Positions 22,894-34,081 of a stretch of DNA of 64,000 bases are shown piece by piece. The notes below the pieces were generated by a model, which worked only from the letters and a program-made list of their open reading frames with translations, made no database searches and was not told the DNA's origin. Made by a program: the position numbers and the translations under genes. Source of the stretch: Limnoperna fortunei (lineage: Eukaryota > Mollusca > Bivalvia > Mytilida > Modiolidae); NCBI GenBank assembly GCA_944474755.1, contig OX104112.1:23772460-23836459 (forward strand). The letters run 5' to 3'. How positions within the stretch are numbered: position 1 is the first letter of the stretch; every line of letters starts with the position of its first letter.

Positions 22894-23006
22894 AGCTTAA
22901 AACAGGCTGACATCCCCAACTTAAAACACGCTGACATCTCCAGCTTAAAACACGCTGACATCTTCAACTTAAAGTACGCTGAGATCATACACTTAAAACA
23001 CGCTGG
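22894..23006. repeat. 24-bp tandem repeat in the right arm
   Basis: About five units of GCTTAAAACACGCTGACATC plus TCCA, with 1-5 changes each. The words CTTAAAAC and CGCTGA are those found degenerate throughout both arms. Confidence 0.8.
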
Positions 23007-23474
23007 TATAACCACCAAAAATCCGCTTTTGTACATTTACTATATTCCGCTTATTTACCGCTGACAACTAATTTGCATATTCCACTTCAAATCCGCTGAT
23101 TTGTACCGCTTAATCCCAACTTCATCTAATTTACATAATTCAGACGCTTCAGCCCAACTTATTTTACACTTCTTTACCGCTTATTGTCCCAATCACTGAA
23201 CCAAATATGCAAATTAGTTTTAAAAAGCGGTATTTCAGCAGTTCATTAGGTAAATATAAGTTGATTAAAAGTAACGCTTATATACTGCTTTTATTCAACT
23301 TTAAATCAGCTATTATCAAGCTTTTTGATTAAAAATAATACCGCTGTAATCATACTTAAAGATAGCTTTTTCTCAACTTAAAATTGTCCTGGGCTATAAT
23401 CACCTCGGCCGATGGCCTCGGTAATTATCTGATCTCTTGGGTTGATAGATCATGATATTAACCTCATCTAAAGT

Positions 23475-24010
23475 CATTAATTGTACAATATAAAATGTTA
23501 ACACAATGTATTTATTTGTTACCATATTTTATGTCATATTAATATTTCGAAGTTACGTTAGGTTTTCGTACTTGTCAAAATAACGTGGCTATGTTTACGG
23601 CGTAATACTAGAAGAAAAGGTACAAATATTTTACGGTCTACAATGTAACTATAAATAATTTTATGACCTCTGTTGACTATTTAAAGAAATATATTAATTA
23701 TTATTAATAAACCCGTTTTCGCGATTTTTCTGTAGTAACAGATACGAGGCATAAACGAAGTTTCTGAGTGTGGTTCAGCTTGTATATTTGCCGCAAACTA
23801 CATTGAAATTGCCACGTGGAAGTTCTGTTAGCAATTAATTGTGACATAATTAGATTTGAAGAAACTATGACGTCAATGGCAGTTTTGCCTGCGGACTGCC
23901 AGAAAATCTCTTTTGTCTCATGGAAAAGGATTTTTACACGATGAAGTAATTCAATGCATAAGAAAATTATTTGTCACGTAAATTTAATGTTTTCGTAGAT
24001 AATTATATTC
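23475..24010. other. non-coding spacer
   Basis: AT-rich, no supported feature between the right inverted repeat and the TRIM gene fragment. Confidence 0.4.
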
Positions 24011-24205
24011 CTGACAGGGGAGGTAACCTATACATTGCTTTTTGGGGCTCAAATAACATACATCAGGGAACGTCATTGACATCATATTGGACCATGACAA
24101 GAAAATAAGTCAACCGTACGGTTTAATATTTAGTAGACATTATCGCTCGTTGTTTGTGACAAACGATAAATTTTGGAGTCGGTTTTCGCGTTTTCTTGTT
24201 CATAA
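24011..24205 (+). pseudogene. second broken copy of a TRIM-like gene 3-prime end
   Basis: Begins CTGACAGGGGAGGTAACCTA and is similar to 4862-5066. A deletion after ACATACATC removes the segment coding for RLSVDG, and later changes disturb the frame before the stop at 24203-24205. The sequence after the stop matches that after the fragment at 5308-5628 (ATATTCAGCT, AGTTTGACT). The two therefore derive from one lost paralogue. Confidence 0.85.
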
Positions 24206-26867
24206 TATTCAGCTATTAGTTTGACTATTGATGTTCTGAAAACAATATTATTATGAAATAAGGAAAATACACGTGTCTTGTAATCGAATTTTCTACTGGA
24301 ATGACGGTAGAAAACTGATAAGGTGATGAAGTCAGAAATCTGTTTTGTCAATCGACAAGACATGCGCAGTGAAAATAACAGCAGTAAAACATAACATTTA
24401 CCTGTTTTTTTCTTCATTTTTTTTTAAATATATCATAGAAGAGTTTTCCTTTCTTTGTATGTAACCTAACCAACAAATCTAACGTCCCTCAACCAAACCA
24501 AATCAGCTGACATTACATGTATTTGATGACGGAGGTTGTCAACCGTGTTGAGGTTTTGGCTGTTCCGGCATCTCCCCATAATACAAACTATACTAAGTGT
24601 TGATGTATTGTGGAGAGGGTTTTTTGCGTGAAAAATGAAAACTCACTACCGCGTATGGTTCAGCTTATGCTCCTTTTGTAGATCAAGAAAACTACTTTTT
24701 AAAAATCAATAATTATTTCCTCGAGAAATTCAGCGCTTTGAAATATGGCAGTTTTTAAATTGTGAAAGAGCGATTTTCCATACTAAAAATTGACCTTTAT
24801 TAGAACGGAAGTGTACTTTAGGAACAATCGAGTGTTGTCTACTCGAAATCCTTCGGGTGATGTCGTCTGCAGTTAAGGCGGGAAAAGTCTTGCGGTTTGC
24901 CCGAATACCATTGAACTTCACGAAAGCAAACGAACATTTCTAAACATCGTAAGGTCCCTTTATAAAAAATGGCTGACTTATTATGTAAAATTCCCGTAGT
25001 AAAGGTCGAGGACGATTTGTAACAACTTAACACCAGAGGCATATTATAAAACATGGACAGGTTATCGTATCTACATTTTTTTCTACTGAATTTTCGTAAT
25101 AAAAATGGTAAAATAAAGAATAATGAAAAACTGCAAGAAAACTATATTTCCCAAGGGGGTTGGCATTTAGTTTCGACGTCATGATAATACTTATAACTGA
25201 ATGCTTGCTGAAAGTTGATAACAAAATCAATCGAATGGCAAAATTGTGACCATTATGTATTTAGATAAAGTTAGATAAGATAAATTTTATTTACAGCCGG
25301 GTTTATAACAGGGTATCTTGTCCTTCCATCGTATTTTTGTTGACGTAGAAAGCAGTTTCCGGTTGATCTATATGAACGAATCAAACGATAATCTCGATCA
25401 TATAGACTTAATTACATGTGTGCTTATGGCGAAAGTGTTTGATTGGATGGTATTTTTATTGTATATTAATTACTTCCGTTCATATCAAGAAGCGTATACA
25501 AAATTGTACCGAATCAATTAATTGTATCAACAAATTATACAAATATTATTGTTATGCACAATTACGAGAGAACCTTACTGTGACGTCATTTTATAAGTAT
25601 AGATAAGTTTTCATGGTTTTCCTGGCGTTCTAGTGTGCTGTGAATTAAAACTGTAACCAAAACTAATTTAAATCAGATAATGCAGTTCATTCTGGCCTTT
25701 CTGGCTGCTGATTATCTGGTTAAATATGAAAGTTCCCGGACGACATAATTTTAAGTAATGAAAAAGTACAACACTGATCTGTCAAAAGTTAAACGTTTAG
25801 CTGACGAGTGACCTAAAAGACAACTTCTGCTTGACCACTTAAAATCCCATCTTGACCATTCGTCAGTCGATCTAGACCAGCTTGACTACCATGTATAGTG
25901 AGGGTTACAAATAGGATTTAAATGAGGACACTGTTCTAAAGACTTTTACAAAGCGTTTCGCATTAAAGAAATCCGTTTTGTGTTATTTTTTCTGATTCAA
26001 TGATATATTTAGTGCCAGTACTTATTATTATTCGATATTAATAATTATTTTATGATAATAAGTTTATTTCTGTGAAATCTATTTAGAAAAATTGAGCAAT
26101 TTATTCTTATACTTTTCTCCTTCTATCGATCTATTGATAAATTCAGTGAAACATATACATACATTTCATATCTTTAATCAAGGGAATTAGCCAAACCTGA
26201 AGAAACTGAAAAATCTGAAATCATTAGTATCGTTGATAGGAGGAAAGTGAACGATTTATATTAATCGGCGCACAATGAAATAGGTCGTAAATTTAGCAAT
26301 AAATCATATTGATCCAGTGCAAATATGACAATATTGGACCTAGTAAAATATAAGAAATGAATATTGTATAACGTAAGACTAAGGAAATTATGAATGTTAC
26401 ACTATGACACTTAATGAAAGGAAATATACACTCTTATATATAGGTAAAAATGCAACAAACCACCTTTTTCAGTCTGTAGACTTATTACAGACTGTGTTAG
26501 CTTTCACTGTCATTCAGTGTTGCTCCAATTAACGAACTCCCCATTTCTTGCTCTTGTCAACACGCGCTTTGTAGTTAAATTTCTTATGCCTTGGTTCGTT
26601 CTAGTGTTTGGTTTTTGTTTTTTTTTGTTAAATTTGGGTTTTAGGAACAGTTTGACATTATCAGCAAAGTCAAGGTGAAAAACTTTTATAAACGAAGGTC
26701 GTCGTAAAAGGAGCAACGTTTCAAATCATTATGATGTGTTTTGTGTATATTTTTAATGTGGCTTTCAGCTTTTTTCAGCTATATTATGGCTTCCCTTTTT
26801 GAAAAAAAGAGAGGAAGACGGAATACTTGCTGATATCCCCTAAACCATGAACAGGACGGGCTCGAAC
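24206..26867. other. long non-coding stretch
   Basis: No gene supported. Short overlapping frames around 24130-25230 (-) and 25318-25606 (+) are unrecognised. A perfect 9-bp stem hairpin (CAGTCTGTA / TACAGACTG) lies at 26470-26494. The part at 26202-26236 (GTATCGTTGATAG) matches sequence at 2006-2052. Confidence 0.4.
24641..24720 (+). repeat. dispersed repeat shared with 63309-63396
   Basis: Shares CTTATGCTCCTT and AATTATTTC with the second copy. In one frame both read T-[AG]-YG-x-AYAP, followed by an acidic then aromatic stretch ending in NYF. Function unknown. Confidence 0.5.
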
Positions 26868-26940
26868 TCACATTCCCAGTGTTAAACACATCGCGAACTT
26901 TATTACATGGCTAACTACCTTAGATATTCGGCTAGCTATA
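26868..26940 (-). repeat. SINE head fragment
   Basis: Minus-strand tRNA-like head: box B as GGGCTCGAACTC and box A as CTAACTACCTTAGATATTCG. Body and tail are absent. Confidence 0.55.
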
Positions 26941-27480
26941 TATAGAGAGACCACCTTATTGTGTTACAAAATTAATTATATTCTTAGAGATTTATCGGTC
27001 TTAGTAAATATGACAAATGTTTATTTGTACTACATGCAATATATTTTTTTTGCTAAACAGTCGGCTTTCACGTTATATGAAAAATGCACCGCGATTCATC
27101 GCCATTGATACATTTATGTATTAAATTTGTGTTGATCCCATTTCTGGTTGTGATCTATTCCTTATCTGGATCTTTGCTATAAGGGCCTTCTCGATAGCAA
27201 CGGTTTATTCTTTCCATCGTATTTAACTCTGCAATTTCCCCCTATTCTTTGTGGAAATGCTTTGTTTGCCAAAACGTGACGAGGAAAATGGCTGCGTAAA
27301 GTAGAAGACGTCGAGCTTCGCCATCATTTCATTTGCTAAGTAATCAATTAGTCTATAATTGACGGCTCCATAGCTTGTTTAGACTTTCGGCATATCGGTA
27401 CTTTAACGATACGTGTTATATTGGAGACTCGCTAAAAGTTTCGCTAACCGCATCTATACTTCCCGTTGTACAAGCATGTG
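26941..27480. other. non-coding flank of the 30-bp array
   Basis: No feature recognised. The last 106 bp are open in frame with the array, but nothing identifies them as a real start exon. Confidence 0.4.
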
Positions 27481-30400
27481 GGCATATCAAACTAGGCATC
27501 ATAATTACTCGGCCTATCAAACAAGGCATCATAATTACTCGGCTTATCAAACTAGGCATCATAATTACTAGGCCTATCAAACTAGGCTTCATAATTACTA
27601 GGCCTATCAAACTAGGCATCATAATTACTCGGCCTATCAAACTAGGCTTCATAATTACTAGGCCTATCAAACTAGGCATCATAATTACTAGGCCTATCAA
27701 ACTAGGCTTCATAATTACTGGGCTTATCAAACTAGGCATCATAATTACTAGGCCTATCAAAATAGGCATCATAATTACTCGGCTTATCACACTAGGCATC
27801 ATAATTACTCGGCCTATCAAACTAGGCATCATAATTACTCGGCTTATCAAACTAGGCATCATAATTACTAGGCCTATCAAACTAGGCATCATAATTACTC
27901 GGCCTATCAAACTAGGCATCATAATTACTCGGCTTATCACACTAGACATCATAATTACTCGGCCTATCAAACTAGGCATCATAATTACTCGGCCTATCAA
28001 ACTAGGCATCATAATTACTAGGCTTATCAAACTAGGCATCATAATTACTCGGCCTAACAAACTAGGCATCGTAATTACTAGGCTTATCAAACTAGGCTTC
28101 ATAATTACTCGGCTTATCAAACTAGGCATCATAATTACTCGGCCTATCAAACTAGGCATCATAATTACTAGGCTTATCAAACTAGGCATCATAATTACTA
28201 GCCTTATCAAAGTAGGCATCATAATTACTAGGCTTATCAAACTAGGTATCATAATTATTAGGCTTATCAAACTAGGTATCATAATTACTCGGCCTATCAA
28301 ACTAGGCATTATAATTACTCGGCTTATAAAACTGGGCATCATAATTACTCGGCTTGACAAACTAGGCATCATAATTACTCGGCTTATAAAACTGGGCATC
28401 CTAATTACTAGGCTTATCAAACTAGGTATCATAATTACTCGGCTTATCAAACTGGGCATCATAATTACTCGGCTTGACAAACTAGGCATCATAATTACTC
28501 GGCTTATAAAACTGGGCATCCTAATTACTAGGCTTATCACACTAGGCATCATAATTACTAGGCTTATCAAACTAGGCATCATAATTACTAGGCCTATCAA
28601 ACTAGGTATCATAATTACTCGGTTTATCAAACTAGGCATCATAATTACTAGGCCTATCAAACTAGGCATCATAATTACTAGACCTATCGAACTAGGCATC
28701 ATAATTACTAGGCCTATCAAACTAGGCATCATAATTACTAGGCCTATCAAACTAGGCATCATAATTACTAGGCATATCAAACTAGGCATCATAATTACTC
28801 GGCCTATCACACTAGGCATCATAATTACTCGGCTTATAAAACTAGGCATCATAATTACTCGGCCTGTCAAACTAGGCATCATAATTAATAGGCCTTTTAA
28901 ACTAGGCATCATAATTACTCGGCTTATAAAACTAGGCATCATAATTACGCGGCCTATCAAACTAGGGATCATAATGACTCGGCCTATCAAACTAGGCATC
29001 ATAATTACTAGGCCTATCAAACTAGGCATCATTATTACTAGGCTTATCAAACTAGGCATCATAATTACTAGGCTTATCAAACTAGGCATCATAATTACTT
29101 GGCTTATCAAACTAGGCATCATAATTACTCGGCCTATCAAACTAGGCATCATAATTACTCGGCTTATCAAACTAGGCATCATAATTACTCGGCCTATCAA
29201 ACTAGGCATCATATTTACTAGGCTTTTCACACTAGGCATCATAATTACTCGGCTTATAAAACGAGGCATCATAATTACTCGGTCTACCAAACTAAGCATC
29301 ATAATTACTCGGCCTATCACACTAGGCATCATAATTACTCGGTTTATAAAACTAGGCATCATAATTACTTGGCCTATCAAACCAGGCATCATAATTACTT
29401 GGCCAATCAAACTAGGCAGCATAATTATTCCGCCTATCAAACTAGGCATCATAATTACTCGGCTTATAAAACTAGGCATCATAATTACTCGGCCTATCAA
29501 ACTAGGCATCATAATTACTATGCTTATCAAACTAGGCATGATAATTACATGGCCTATCCAACTAGGCATCATAATTACCGGGCCTATCAAACTAGGCATC
29601 ATAAATACTCGGCTTATCACACTAGGCATCATAATTATTCGGCTTATCAAACAAGGCATCATTAATACTAGGCCTATCAAACTAGACATCATAATTACTC
29701 GGCCTATCACACTAGGCATCATAATTACTCGGCTTATAAAACTAGGCATCATAATTATTCGGCCTATCAAACTAGGCATCATAATTACTAGGCTTATCAA
29801 ACTAGGCATCATAATTACTCGGCCTATGACACTAGGCATCATAATTACTCGGCCTATCAAGCTAGGCATCATAATTACTCGGCTTATAAAACTGGGCATC
29901 ATAATTACTCGGCTTATAAAACTAGGCATCATAATTACTCGGCTTATAAAACTAGGCATCATAATTACTCGGCTTATCAAACTAGGCATCTTAATTACTC
30001 GGCCTATAAAACTAAGCATCATAATTACTCGGCCTATCAAACTAGGCATCATAATTACTCGGCTTATAAAACTAGGTATCATAATTACTAGGCCTATCAA
30101 ACTTGGCATCATAATTACTCGGCTTATAAAACTGGGCATCATAATTACTCGGCTTATAAAACTAGGCATCATAATTACTAGGCTTATCAAACTAGGTATC
30201 ATAATTATTAGGCTTATCAAACTAGGCATCATAATTACTCGTCCTATCAAACCGGGCATCATAATTACTAGGCTTATAAAACTAGGCATCATAATTACTA
30301 GGCCTATCAAACTTGGCATCATAATTACTCGGCTTATAAAACTGGGCATCATAATTACTCGGCTTATAAAACTAGGCATCATAATTACTAGGCTTATCAA

Positions 30401-31960
30401 ACTAGGTATCATAATTTTTAGGCTTATCAAACTAGGCATCATAATTACTCGTCCTATCAAACCAGGCATCATAATTACTCGGCTTATAAAACTAGGCATC
30501 ATAATTACTAGGCCTATCAAACTTGGCATCATATTTACTCGGCTTATAAAACTGGGCATAATAATTACTCGGCTTATAAAACTAGGCATCATAATTACTA
30601 GGCTTATCAAACTAGGTATCATAATTATTAGGCTTATCACATTAGGCATCATAATTACTCGTCCTATCAAACCAGGCATCATAATTACTAGGCTTATCAA
30701 ACTAGGCATCATAATTACTCGGCCTATCAAACAAGGCATCATAATTACTCGGCCTATCAAACTAGGCATCATAATTCCTCGGCCTATCAAACTAGGCTTC
30801 ATAATTACTAGGCTTATCAAACTAGGCATCCTAATTACTAGGCTTATCGAACTAGGCATCATAATTACGCGGCCTATCAAACTAGGCATCATAATTACTA
30901 GGCTTATCACACTAGGCATCATAATTACTAGGCTTATCAAACTAGGCATCATAATTAGTAGGCTTATCAAACTAGGCATCATAATTACTAGGCCTATCAA
31001 ACTAGGCATCATAATTACTAGGCCTATCAAACTAGGCATCATAATTACTCGGCTTATCAAACTAGGCATCATAATTACTCGGCTTATCAAACTAGGCATC
31101 ATAATTACTCGTCCTATCAAACCAGGCATCATAATTACTAGGCTTATAAAACTAGGCATCATAATTACTAGGCCTATCAAACTTGGCATCATTATTGCTC
31201 GGCTTATAAAACTGGGCATCATAATTACTCGGCTTATAAAACTAGGCATCATAATTACTAGGCTTATCAAACTAGGTATCATAATTATTAGGCTTATCAA
31301 ACTAGGCATCATAATTACTCGTCCTATCAAACCAGGCATCATAATTACTAGGCTTATCAAACTAGGCATCATAATTACTCGGCCTATCAAACTAGGCATC
31401 ATAATTACTCGGCCTATCAAGCTAGGCATCATAATTCCTCGGCCTATCAAACTAGGCTTCATAATTACTAGGCTTATCAAACTAGGCATCCTAATTACTA
31501 GGCTTATCAAACTAGGCATCATAATTACGCGGCCTATCAAACTAGGCATCATTATTACTAGGCTTATCACACTAGGCATCATAATTACTAGGCTTATCAA
31601 ACTAGGCATCATAATTAGTAGGCTTATCAAACTAGGCATCATAATTACTAGGCCTATCAAACTAGGCATCATAATTACTAGGCCTATCAAACTAGGCATC
31701 ATAATTACTCGGCCTATCAAACTAGGCATCATAATTACTCGGCCTATCAAACTAGGCATCATAATTACTCGGCCTATCAAACTAGGCATCATAATGACTC
31801 GGCCTATCAAACTAGGCATCATAATGACTCGGCCTATCAAACTAGGCATCATAATTACTCGGCCTATCAAACTAGGCATCATAATTACTCGGCCTATCAA
31901 ACTAGGCATCATAATTACTCGGCCTATCAAACTAGGCATCATAATTACTCGCCCTATCAA
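27481..31960. repeat. 30-bp minisatellite, 149 units with no indel
   Basis: Consensus GGCCTATCAAACTAGGCATC plus ATAATTACTC. All 149 units from 27481 to 31950 are exactly 30 bp, so the phase never slips over 4.47 kb; a partial unit follows. Higher-order repeats are visible: a 120-bp four-unit block at 28321 and 28441, a 210-bp seven-unit block at 30121, 30331 and 30541, and a 660-bp 22-unit block (30541-31200 against 31201-31860). Because 30 is a multiple of three, it is open on both strands: 1541 codons on plus (27375-32000, unit LGIIITRPIK) and 1550 on minus (27416-32068, unit MMPSLIGRVI). Neither shows a known domain, so it is listed as satellite DNA, not as a gene. Confidence 0.97.
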
Positions 31961-32008
31961 ATGTACCTTCATGAAGTTTTTCCCAGAGCACTTGATTTGA
32001 CCAATTAT

Positions 32009-32040
32009 GGTTTGTTTGTTTGTTTGTTTGTTTGTTTGTT
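32009..32040. repeat. (GTTT)n microsatellite
   Basis: About eight copies directly after the 30-bp array. Confidence 0.95.
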
Positions 32041-32129
32041 GAAATTCATGAACATGGAAGACAGCCAATTCATGTTCATAAGCAACTACTAATTTACATT
32101 TGGTAATTTTATATCAAGTTATTTATGCA

Positions 32130-32435
32130 TAATGTTGCACCAGAATTTCAGCGATGAAAGTGTGCCGGTTAAACGGACATTAATGCATGTACAACATTTC
32201 AGTAAAATCCATTCAGGGTTTCAGAGGAGTTGCGTCCACAAAGTTTTACTATAGCCTACAATGCACTAAGTTGATCAAGTCTCATAACCCTAAAAGATTT
32301 GTCAAATCAAAATGGTGTTCCATTTGATCAACTATATAGACGATGATGATGATGAACAATGGTACAAAATTTTAGCAAAATTCATTGAGCTGTCTGAGAG
32401 AAGTTGCGATATAAAAGTGCGATGGACGGACAAGG
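32130..32435 (+). mobile_element. Pearl-like core repeat pair
   Basis: Two core units 172 bp apart: TTTCAGTAAAATCCATTCAG...GAGTTGCG near 32198 and TTTTAGCAAAATTCATTGAG...AAGTTGCG near 32370. A minimal GATGGACGGACAAGG follows. This matches the core-plus-ACRG order of Pearl elements; the 3-prime hairpin is not evident. Confidence 0.45.
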
Positions 32436-32527
32436 TAAAAATTATAATACAGTTCTTTAATTGAATATATCTATTTTAATGACAATCATGAAATATAATT
32501 CACATTTCATTTCCTTTGTTACAAACA

Positions 32528-32678
32528 AGGTACACAGCAACATCTGAATCATACAGATCTATCAGCATGATCAGTGACCAATTTGGTGTTACATTGTCTT
32601 CCGCCCATAGAGCTGTAAGAAGGTGCACAGAAGCGGTAATTGCTGTAGCTGATCAATTCATGTGCTGGCCCAATGAAG
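32528..32678 (+). pseudogene. HARBI1-like (PIF/Harbinger) transposase fragment
   Basis: The translation contains ESYRSISMISDQFGVTLSSA, then HRAVRRCTEAVIAVADQF, then CWP. This is the helix-turn-helix preceding the DDE nuclease of Harbinger transposases and HARBI1 proteins (pattern SYR-x-I-x3-FGV-x-SS-x-HR-x4-C-x-AI). A donor-like AAG/GTACAT follows the end of the similarity. No catalytic DDE exon was found in the following kilobase, so it is an exon remnant of a dead element or of a domesticated gene. Confidence 0.55.
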
Positions 32679-33148
32679 GTACATGTACACATGATAGAAA
32701 TGTATTGTGATAAATATTAAGTTTACTGCAGGTGAAGTGTTTTACTTTTACAGCATTAATAATGAACGAACATGCTCAAATACCCTGCACGTCCACATTT
32801 TGGACAGAGATTATCTATTTTGAGTAAATATCAAATATCGAAAGCAAACAATGAATAGTTTCTGAGAAATGTGTTATCAAAATTTTCGACCATGAATATT
32901 AAGTGAAAATGTTAAACAGGATGTAGATGATCTACAGACCTAAAAACGTATCCCACTATATGAGCAACATATTAAATATCAAAAGCCTATGATTAATACT
33001 TGCTGAGAAATCTGTTAAGTAAATTGTAATCACGGATGGACCCGTAAAAACAATATACACTTCGCAACTTCCTTGCGTGGGGTATGAAAAGTTTTTTCTT
33101 TGTGATTTGAAATTAAAAAAAAATGTTTTCCATAAAAAATGACTGTTA

Positions 33149-33218
33149 TTCTGCCAGGTCTAAACCAAAGGACTGCCGGTCCCAAACCCGGATAAAAGAA
33201 GAGGGAAGTCATTTCAGT
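33149..33218. repeat. dispersed direct repeat, first copy
   Basis: Contains ATTCTGCCAGGT and GGATAAAAGAAGAGGGAAGT. The second copy is at 33477-33536, 328 bp downstream and in the same orientation. No coding or LTR hallmarks lie between them. Confidence 0.7.
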
Positions 33219-33476
33219 AAACATTTAACGTGGTAAAGAAATATATATACAAAATGTATGTTTCTTCTGTAGTATTTTAATCAATTTCTATAAAATTGTA
33301 TTAGACATGTTAGCTTAATTCATTTAATTTAGATTTTAAAAGTACATCTATGGTACGAGGCAAAAAGACTTAAAAAACCTAAGACTGCAATAATGAAAAT
33401 GAAAAGAAAACCTCTTATTATTTGAAATATTTGTAACAATTTAAAAAATTTAACACATTGTCATAAATTACTTTAA

Positions 33477-33536
33477 TTCTGCCAGGTTTCGATAACCTGC
33501 CAGTCCCAAGCCTGGATAAAAGAAGAGGGAAGTCAT
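33477..33536. repeat. dispersed direct repeat, second copy
   Basis: ATTCTGCCAGGT...GGATAAAAGAAGAGGGAAGT as in the copy at 33149. The middle differs by a short deletion. Confidence 0.7.
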
Positions 33537-33849
33537 TCTTGCATATTTAATTTTCGAATTTCCAAAGAAAGATTATTAATTATAACCTCTTATACATTTA
33601 ATATACATATAATAGGAGTATAATGACAAAACCAGACTCAAGCCAGCGAACAATTGCAGCGAACAATTAGCTAGCGAACAATAAGGAGGTATTACTAAAA
33701 ACCAACGAATGACATAAGGCTACCATAAGATATTAAACGCTAGCGAACAATTAGGAAAAGGTAGCGAACAAATACATCTTGTATTGTTTTCAACATCATA
33801 AAAGCGAAGTTTAAACATGAAAATAAGTACATATTAACACATGTAGATA

Positions 33850-34081
33850 GGGTGCATCGTTATCAGAAGAGAAAAGTAGAGGTCATGTTCGAAAATCTAA
33901 AGTTCGGAACGAAAAGCCAATTTCGAACCCATGTGGATAGGGTGGGTCTATATATGGCCGATTTTGGTCAAAGTTTTAAGATCGTGACGGGGACCGACTA
34001 TATAGGCGTTGTAGGGGAGACACAGGGCCATCTTTATCAGAAGAGAAAAGTAGAAGTCATGTTCGAAAATCTAAAGTTCGA
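33850..34081 (+). repeat. 174-bp satellite, inverted block
   Basis: About 1.3 units in the opposite orientation to the main array. They meet the main array at 34082 to form a hairpin centre (TCTAAAGTTCG / CGAACTTTAGA). Confidence 0.9.

Larger units (their letters stand above)
18269..23474. mobile_element. 5.2-kb inverted-repeat-bounded region with satellite-like arms
   Basis: The outer ends are inverted copies: ACTTTAGAT, then GTTAATATCATGAT, then TATCAACCC at 18269-18305, matched by the reverse complement of 23440-23474. Just inside, both sides carry GACAATTTT next to arms of about 450-550 bp. The arms are made of degenerate CCGCTTA, CAGCTTAA, CAACTTA and AAAGCAGTAT words in opposing orientation; AAAGCAGTAT-x-TAAGCG occurs in both. 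The right arm includes a regular 24-bp tandem block. The interior (about 18.8-22.85 kb) holds a MITE, a SINE and possible exons. No transposase is seen. Alternatives: a large foldback element, or two copies of a smaller repeat in opposite orientation. Confidence 0.55.

Noticed and set aside
26510..26716. Minus-strand frame with RRPSFIKVFHLDFADNVKLF, perhaps a LINE ORF1 or reverse-transcriptase piece
   Set aside because: The resemblance is vague and no second motif supports it.
27375..32068. Giant overlapping ORFs of 1541 (+) and 1550 (-) codons
   Set aside because: They follow automatically from a stop-free 30-bp unit with no indels. No domain, signal or splice evidence; kept as a satellite with the coding question raised as a finding.
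33149..33536. Solo LTR pair or small LTR element
   Set aside because: The direct repeats are only about 65 bp, lack TG...CA ends, and enclose nothing retroviral.
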